In this document: positions 59,111 through 64,000 of the stretch, in pieces
How positions within the stretch are numbered: the first letter of the stretch is position 1
Layout of the letters: each line of letters begins with the position of its first letter
Source: Guptibacillus hwajinpoensis
Lineage (GTDB): Bacteria; Bacillota; Bacilli; Bacillales; Guptibacillaceae
NCBI RefSeq assembly: GCF_020524165.1
Contig: NZ_JAIVKU010000005.1
Span: 434,001 to 498,000 of the forward strand
DNA: 64,000 nucleotides
Direction: 5' to 3'
The notes under the pieces: generated by a model
Told to the model about the DNA's origin: nothing
The model's database searches: none
Seen by the model: only the letters and a program-made list of their open reading frames with translations
Translations under genes and position numbers: made by a program

Positions 59111-60447
59111 TTAGAAAATCGAGTATAGAATGACTGCCAGGATCAAGGCGATCGTTGGCAAGATGACGCTAAGTAAAAAGATCGGTCCGTAAGAACGCTT
59201 ATGTGTTTCACCGCAAATCGCACGGATCGTGGTCACCACATAGCCGTTGTGTGGGAGCGAATCAAGTCCACCTGAAGCGAGGGCTGAAATACGGTGCATC
59301 GCACCAGGACCTAAGTTCCCCATCCCTAAATAAATCGGGGATAAAATCGGGAGTGCGATTCCAAGACCACCGGACGCTGAGCCCGTTAGTCCACAAATAA
59401 GCGTAACTGCAATTGCAAGTCCCATAAGTGGTGGACCCGGAATATTCACAAGTCTATCGACTACGGTTTGAAAAGCCGCCACCTGTGCCGCCACGCTACC
59501 AAAGCCAACTACGGCGCAAGTATTCGCAGCAGCAATTAACGCATCATGCGTCCCTTTTGCGAGCGGGTTCCAGAATTCCTGTAAGTATGGAAGCATGATT
59601 AAACAGGCTAAAACGATACCGGAAGCGAGCGAAATAAGGGCGGCTCCGGTTGATGAAATGAAATTGGACAGCGTATTTAACGAGACAATCACCGTAACGA
59701 GTGGCAGGATGGCTAAAACGACATTCGGCAAGTGCTTTTCCTTTGGCTCTGGTTCTGGCAACACCTGCTTCAGTTTGGCTGTTGCAGCGATTTCATTTGA
59801 TGCTTTTGAAGTCGCGTTAGGTAATGAGAAAGTTTCCCCATTCCGCACCGCTTTTTTCACCATTTTTCCTAACAACCATCCACCCGTTAGCATGATCAAG
59901 ATGGCAATGAGAATGCCGATGAACCCGCCAGCCGTCGGTTTCGTTCCAAAATACTCGGTTGGAATCAGGTTCTGGATTTCTGGTGATCCCGGCGCTGTCA
60001 TCGTAAAGGAAATAGAGCCGAAGACGAGTGCTGCAGGGATAAAGCGATGTGGTAGGTTCGCAAATTTAAAGAGAGAGACAGCAATGGGGTAAACCGCAAA
60101 GCCGACCACGAATAAGCTAACACCGCCATATGTCATGATGGCTGCCGCTGCAACGACTGCAAAGACGGAGCGAGAAGGACCTAGCGTATTCTTAATCCAA
60201 TTCGCAATACTATCTGCCGCTTTCGTTTCCTGCATCACTTTTCCAAAAATGGCTCCTAATAAGAAAATGAGAAACCATGAAGCAAAGTAAGACGTGAATC
60301 CTGTCATGTAATAATCGGTTAACGCTGTTTCTAGATTTAGTCCTCCGGTAAGGGCAACGAGCACGCCGCAATGATGATGTTGATCCCTTTCATCGTTAAA
60401 TAAATGAGGAGGCCTAAGGATAAAATTAAGCCCAGCATGCCTAGCAT
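59111..60447 (-). pseudogene. gntP: GntP-family permease, frameshifted near its N-terminus
   Basis: The gene starts at ATG 60447 with GGAGG 7 nt upstream and reads MLGMLGLILSLGLLIYLTMK, then INIIIAA, before a TAA nine codons later. The rest of a GntP permease (VLVALTGGLNLETALTDYY ...) continues in another frame from about 60364 to 59111. Restoring one G in GCGGCGTGC gives GCG GCG GTG CTC and joins the halves without loss. GntP-type transporters import gluconate or similar hydroxyacids with about 12-14 helices. Either the gene is inactivated by a one-base deletion or the sequence holds an error. Confidence 0.8.
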
Positions 60448-60477
60448 GTTCTTCCCTCCCTGTACCCTCTAAGCGCG

Positions 60478-61674
60478 TTATTGAACCTTGTGCTCGCTAC
60501 GAAATTGGTAGTCATAGCAAGTGAGATAGAGTTCTTCTAATTCTGCTTGAGTAGGCACGCGAGGGTTATGGCTTGGACTCCCACTATCAAGCGCATCCAC
60601 CGCCATCTTAGGAACGTACCGGTGAAAGGCTTCTTGCTCAATGCCCCATGATTTCAGATTTGGGATGTTTAACGTGCGACAGATCTCTTGAACCGAAGCC
60701 ACCGCATGTTCAGCTGCTTCTTCATCAGTGAGAGCGGCACTGTTCGGTTGGAAGATGCGACCGATATGGGCAAGGCGCTCCTGACAGGCACCCTTGCTAA
60801 ATTCAAGAACAGCGGGTAAGAGCATCGCATTGGAATAGCCATGTGGCACATGGAAGAGTGCCCCGATTGGTCGCGACATTCCGTGAACGAGACAAACGGA
60901 TGCATTTGTAAACGACATGCCTGCTTGTAACGCCGCTAAGCTCATCGCTTCTCTCGCTTCAAGATTGTCTCCGTCAAAGTAAGCGTTCTCAATATTTTGG
61001 GCAATGAGCTGAATGGCCGATAGCGCAAATGTATCTGTCATCGGATGAGATCGTTTAGATAAGTACGATTCAATCGCATGACTCAGCGCATCAACGCCTG
61101 TCGCTGCTGTCACATGCTGTGGTGATGAAATTGATAATAGTGGATCCACGATCGCAACAGCTGGCATAAAGGCCGGCTGCTTGACCATCATTTTCACATC
61201 ATTTGATGTATTGGTAATCACCGTGACATCCGTTGCTTCTGAGCCCGTTCCTGCTGTCGTGGGGATAGCGATATGTGGGATTGGTGTTCTCTCTGCGAGT
61301 TTCTTGTTTAACCGGTAATCGCCTATGTCCCCCCCGTTTGTTGCAAGTACAACAATGGCTTTCGCTGTATCGATACAGCTTCCACCCCCAAGGGAGATGA
61401 CCACATCAGACTGACTTTCTTTTAAAAGGGCTAACGATTCTGCGACATAGTGATCCGTCGGTTCTGACTCTACTCCGGTATAAACCTCACTTTCAACCCC
61501 TTTTTCCTTCAGGTAATCCTGACATTCACTCACATAGCCGAGACTAGCCATCACCTGATCGCTTATAATCAGTGCTTTACGTCCACGTATCGAAGCTTCC
61601 ACTCCAATTTGTTTAAACGACTCTCGACCGTATAAAATGGTTTGAGGTGTTCGAAAAACGGCATAGGTTTCCAC
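60478..61674 (-). CDS. Iron-containing alcohol dehydrogenase
   Basis: A 398-residue group III alcohol dehydrogenase. NAD site: SLGGGSCIDTAKAI (near 94-107) and PTTAGTGSEATDVTVI (near 137-152). Metal ligands: DALSHAIESYLSK (near 194-206), ASVCLVHGMSRPIGALFHVPHGYSNAMLLP (near 261-290). It probably oxidises a hydroxyacid to a semialdehyde for MmsA. Preceded by a sigma-54 promoter and activator sites; the start is GTG with AAGGAG 10 nt upstream. A C3/C4 hydroxyacid substrate is inferred. Confidence 0.88.
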   Translation of the reverse strand: METYAVFRTPQTILYGRESFKQIGVEASIRGRKALIISDQVMASLGYVSECQDYLKEKGVESEVYTGVESEPTDHYVAESLALLKESQSDVVISLGGGSCIDTAKAIVVLATNGGDIGDYRLNKKLAERTPIPHIAIPTTAGTGSEATDVTVITNTSNDVKMMVKQPAFMPAVAIVDPLLSISSPQHVTAATGVDALSHAIESYLSKRSHPMTDTFALSAIQLIAQNIENAYFDGDNLEAREAMSLAALQAGMSFTNASVCLVHGMSRPIGALFHVPHGYSNAMLLPAVLEFSKGACQERLAHIGRIFQPNSAALTDEEAAEHAVASVQEICRTLNIPNLKSWGIEQEAFHRYVPKMAVDALDSGSPSHNPRVPTQAELEELYLTCYDYQFRSEHKVQ

Positions 61675-61713
61675 CTGGCTATCACTCCTTCAATCTGTCT
61701 TACTCATAATAGA

Positions 61714-61729
61714 AGCAAGATTCATGCCA
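61714..61729 (-). promoter_or_regulatory. Sigma-54 (-24/-12) promoter upstream of adh
   Basis: On the minus strand TGGCATGAATCTTGCT matches the TGGCAY-N5-TTGCW consensus, with GG and GC correctly spaced. It lies 40 bp before the adh start. Confidence 0.8.
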
Positions 61730-61770
61730 GGTTTCACAATCGCTACATTCAGCATTTCTGCGCTACTGGT

Positions 61771-61819
61771 TGTAGTGCCTACACTACAGTTGTCGATTTT
61801 ATGTAGCGATTCCCCTACA
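61771..61819. promoter_or_regulatory. Upstream activator sites TGTAG-N8-CTACA
   Basis: Two 18-bp palindromes, TGTAGTGCCTACACTACA (61771-61788) and TGTAGCGATTCCCCTACA (61802-61819), share TGTAG-N8-CTACA. They lie upstream of the sigma-54 promoter and are the probable binding sites of the activator encoded next door. Confidence 0.7.
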
Positions 61820-61825
61820 CTTTAC

Positions 61826-63643
61826 TTAGGAGATATCGAGGTTTTTTAACTTTTGATAAAGAGTGGTCCGATGAATCCCCAGTCGTTCCGCTGCTTTCGT
61901 TTTATTGCCACCAGCGTCTTTTATCGCTTGGACAATAGTTTCCTTTTCCCGATCCTTTCCAACTCGTTTGGCTTCTTCTAATAAGCTGATGGGTCTTTCA
62001 TCAGAGAAATGTTTTTCATGATCTTCCTTCACGTTAACAAGTTCATCCAGGTGAGCTTTCCCAATAACCGGCTCATCAATCAGCGTGACCACACGTTCAA
62101 TCGTATTCACCAGTTCCCGAATATTCCCTTTCCATTCAGAATGCGTAAGAGTTGATAGAGCTTCGTGGGTAAATCGTTTTGACTGCACACGATACTTCTC
62201 ACAAATCTCTTTCACATAGTAAGACAGAAGAATCGGGATATCCTGCTTCCGTTCACGGAGAGCCGGGATATGGAGGCGAATGATATTTAGTCGATAAAAC
62301 AGATCTTCACGAAACGCCCCTTTTTCGACGAGCTCCTGAAGATGTTGATTCGTTGCCGCGATCACTCTCACATTGGTTTGGTATTTCTTAACACCACCAA
62401 CCCGCTCGGCTTCTTTTTCTTGGAGCACACGAAGAAGTTTCGTCTGCATACTTAGCGGAAGTTCTGCAATTTCGTCCAAAAAAATCGTACCGTTATCTGC
62501 TAGCTCAAACTTCCCGGGCTTTCCACCTTTCTTGGCACCTGAGAACGCGCCTTCTTCATATCCGAATAATTCTGATTCAAACAAATGCTCAGGAATAGCC
62601 GCACAGTTTACGCTAATCATGGGACCTGTCGCAAATGGACTTAGATGGTGGATACTTTTCGCAAACATTTCTTTCCCCGTACCACTTTCACCTGTAATAA
62701 GAACAGTCGCAGCTGTTCTGGCTGCTCTTCTAGCGAGTCGTTTCGTTGCTTTGATTTCTTCACTTACACCAATAATTTGATCAAGGGTGATGTGATTCTT
62801 TGTCTGCTTTCCAACTTGTTTTGTGCCTCGTTCATGTTCATCTGCATCCGTTTCCTTAAGGCGTTCATAGATTTTATAGATTTCCGATATCCCTTCAAAA
62901 ATAAGCATCCCGATGGCGCCGATAACAGCTCCATTTTTTACAATGGGAATGCGATGAACGACCATTTCATGACCCTGGATCGTTTGAAGGACCCCTCTCT
63001 CGGCTACGCCTGTTTTCACGGTCATGTGAAGCTCTGTATTATCAATCACTTCAGTCACATGGCGTCCAATCGCATCTTCCTTCTCGATCCCGGTAAAACG
63101 ACTGTACGCTTCGTTAAACTCCTGAATCGTTCCGTTTTCATCAACAACGGCAATGCCTTCATAGGCACTTTCAAGCACAGTGTTCAATGCCTCTGCGGTA
63201 TGCTGCTTTTGCTTAAGCTTTGAAATGTATTTGGAAAACCCATCCGTTATATCGCCTTTTGATAACAAGCCAATCAATTTCCCTTTTGAATCAAGGACAG
63301 GCAGTTCATTGTATGGTAGTGAAAAAACCTCCAAGATGGAATCTTCAGGGTGGACCACCGCGAAGTTTCGTTTAAAAAGATCTCTCCCTACCTTTACGTC
63401 CCTGCTGTCATGTAGAAAATAAGATAGCACTTGCCTCAACGTGATCGTTCCGAGAAAATGATGATCATCATCCACAATCGGTAATGCATCTACTTTATGG
63501 CTGATCATCCATTCACCAGCCTTCTGGATCGACTTGTCCGATTTGATGCAAAGAGGTTCCGGCGTCATCCAATTCTTCACATACAGAATCGGGTCTACAT
63601 CTGGTAGATCTTGATTCGTTTCAATAAGATCATTGATTGACAT
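61826..63643 (-). CDS. Sigma-54-dependent activator (CBS-PAS-AAA+-Fis)
   Basis: A 605-residue enhancer-binding protein. Two CBS repeats (about 20-145; MTPEPLCIKSDKSIQKAGEWMISHKVDALPIVDD) are followed by a PAS domain (LNTVLESAYEGIAVVDENGTIQEFNEAYSRFTG, near 150-185), then the AAA+ domain (GESGTGKEMFAKSIHHLS; ELFGYEEGAFSGAKKGGKPG with intact GAFSGA loop; EDLFYRLNIIRLHIPALRERK) and a Fis-type HTH (AAERLGIHRTTLYQKLKNLDIS). It probably senses an adenine nucleotide or small ligand by CBS/PAS and activates the adh promoter. ATG after GGAGGG. Confidence 0.93.
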   Translation of the reverse strand: MSINDLIETNQDLPDVDPILYVKNWMTPEPLCIKSDKSIQKAGEWMISHKVDALPIVDDDHHFLGTITLRQVLSYFLHDSRDVKVGRDLFKRNFAVVHPEDSILEVFSLPYNELPVLDSKGKLIGLLSKGDITDGFSKYISKLKQKQHTAEALNTVLESAYEGIAVVDENGTIQEFNEAYSRFTGIEKEDAIGRHVTEVIDNTELHMTVKTGVAERGVLQTIQGHEMVVHRIPIVKNGAVIGAIGMLIFEGISEIYKIYERLKETDADEHERGTKQVGKQTKNHITLDQIIGVSEEIKATKRLARRAARTAATVLITGESGTGKEMFAKSIHHLSPFATGPMISVNCAAIPEHLFESELFGYEEGAFSGAKKGGKPGKFELADNGTIFLDEIAELPLSMQTKLLRVLQEKEAERVGGVKKYQTNVRVIAATNQHLQELVEKGAFREDLFYRLNIIRLHIPALRERKQDIPILLSYYVKEICEKYRVQSKRFTHEALSTLTHSEWKGNIRELVNTIERVVTLIDEPVIGKAHLDELVNVKEDHEKHFSDERPISLLEEAKRVGKDREKETIVQAIKDAGGNKTKAAERLGIHRTTLYQKLKNLDIS

Positions 63644-63664
63644 AAGTTAACCCTCCATTATAAT

Positions 63665-63682
63665 GGTGCCTGTCACCACCCG
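63665..63682. repeat. Dispersed repeat GTGCCTGTCACCACCCG (copy 2)
   Basis: Same 17-bp sequence as at 56742-56758, in the gap upstream of the sigma-54 activator. Confidence 0.55.
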
Positions 63683-63889
63683 TTTTATGGTGAATGCTGT
63701 CGAAATAAGCGATTGAGCGTAAGTCTGCCCCTATTACTTTCGATAGGCATAACAAAAGGACCTCCCTATAACAAGACGCCCCTCACCTAACATTTATACT
63801 GTCATGTAACATGTCATCCATAATCTTCATCCTCATTTACTTCTACTCTTTCTCTTCAAACTTCTGCATCTTGTTTTTGGTTTTAAAGA
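63683..63889. other. Intergenic gap
   Basis: About 200 bp upstream of the activator; no gene or clear promoter recognised. Confidence 0.3.
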
Positions 63890-64000
63890 TCAATTGGCTT
63901 TTTCTTTTTTTGGATACAATCTGTTTAATATAGTAACAACTGTCATGGATGTTAATCCAAGTGCAAGTCCCTTTATGATGACATGATCAGGTAAAAACGC
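63890..64000 (-). CDS. 3' end of a membrane-protein gene, cut by window edge
   Basis: An open frame of 36 codons running off the window and ending LNRLYPKKEKAN. The visible part (LPDHVIIKGLALGLTSMTVVTIL) looks like a membrane helix followed by a basic tail. The family cannot be told from this piece. Confidence 0.5.
   Translation of the reverse strand, partial: AFLPDHVIIKGLALGLTSMTVVTILNRLYPKKEKAN

Noticed and set aside
59595..60092. 165-aa plus-strand ORF inside gntP
   Set aside because: Long antisense frame caused by codon bias of the permease gene; no SD or family.
62645..63223. 192-aa plus-strand ORF inside the sigma-54 activator
   Set aside because: Antisense shadow; the minus-strand protein has intact AAA+ and PAS motifs over the same bases.

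Overview
The window looks like chromosome from a Bacillaceae member (low-to-mid GC Firmicute). Nearly every gene has a strong AGGAGG-type ribosome binding site, there are CcpA-type cre sites, LXG/type VII polymorphic toxins, SagB/YcaO bacteriocin genes and many Rho-independent terminators. No rRNA, tRNA, prophage, transposase or CRISPR array was seen. The genus cannot be fixed from the sequence alone.

Layout. (1) 1-7.2 kb: a MarR/Hpr-like regulator, two small unlisted ORFs, and a three-gene TOMM locus (ThiF-like maturation protein, YcaO cyclodehydratase, SagB-type dehydrogenase) with no visible precursor peptide; then an ArsR-VOC pair. (2) 7.7-25.2 kb: a nickel-pincer-nucleotide (NPN) and sugar-acid catabolic island. 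It holds larA, kdgT, glycerate kinase and a CdaR-type regulator; a nickel permease; a second, divergent LarA-family isomerase; pdxA, a TRAP transporter (dctMQP) and a DUF1537 acid-sugar kinase; and the cofactor operon larE-larB-larC1-larC2 co-transcribed with a PrpR-like regulator. Shared TTGCA palindromes and cre sites suggest co-regulation. The likely overall job is uptake of a C4 sugar acid (threonate/erythronate type), Ni-dependent C2 epimerisation, phosphorylation and oxidative decarboxylation to DHAP. (3) 25.4-27.9 kb: helD and a candidate small RNA.

(4) 28-38.3 kb: a polymorphic-toxin locus with one intact LXG toxin and its helper genes, a 5'-truncated WHH nuclease cassette, a scrambled LXG pseudogene with YezG-type immunity, an AHH nuclease toxin frameshifted by a 14-bp tandem duplication, and ankyrin and SUKH immunity genes. 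(5) 38.5-48.9 kb: accessory genes, including three DUF4489 paralogues, two ArsR-SRPBCC operons, a secreted nuclease and a YHYH protein. (6) 48.9-55.5 kb: an McrBC-like restriction pair plus a uracil-DNA-glycosylase-like gene. (7) 55.9-64 kb: membrane proteins and a sigma-54-controlled alcohol dehydrogenase / GntP permease (frameshifted) / methylmalonate-semialdehyde dehydrogenase operon.

Cross-cutting: at least twelve copies of a hairpin element with invariant loop GGGACGGTTCT and covarying stems are scattered through the window, often as inverted pairs flanking a terminator. They supply the final codons and often the stop codon of several genes. This element and the NPN/sugar-acid island are the two most interesting observations.
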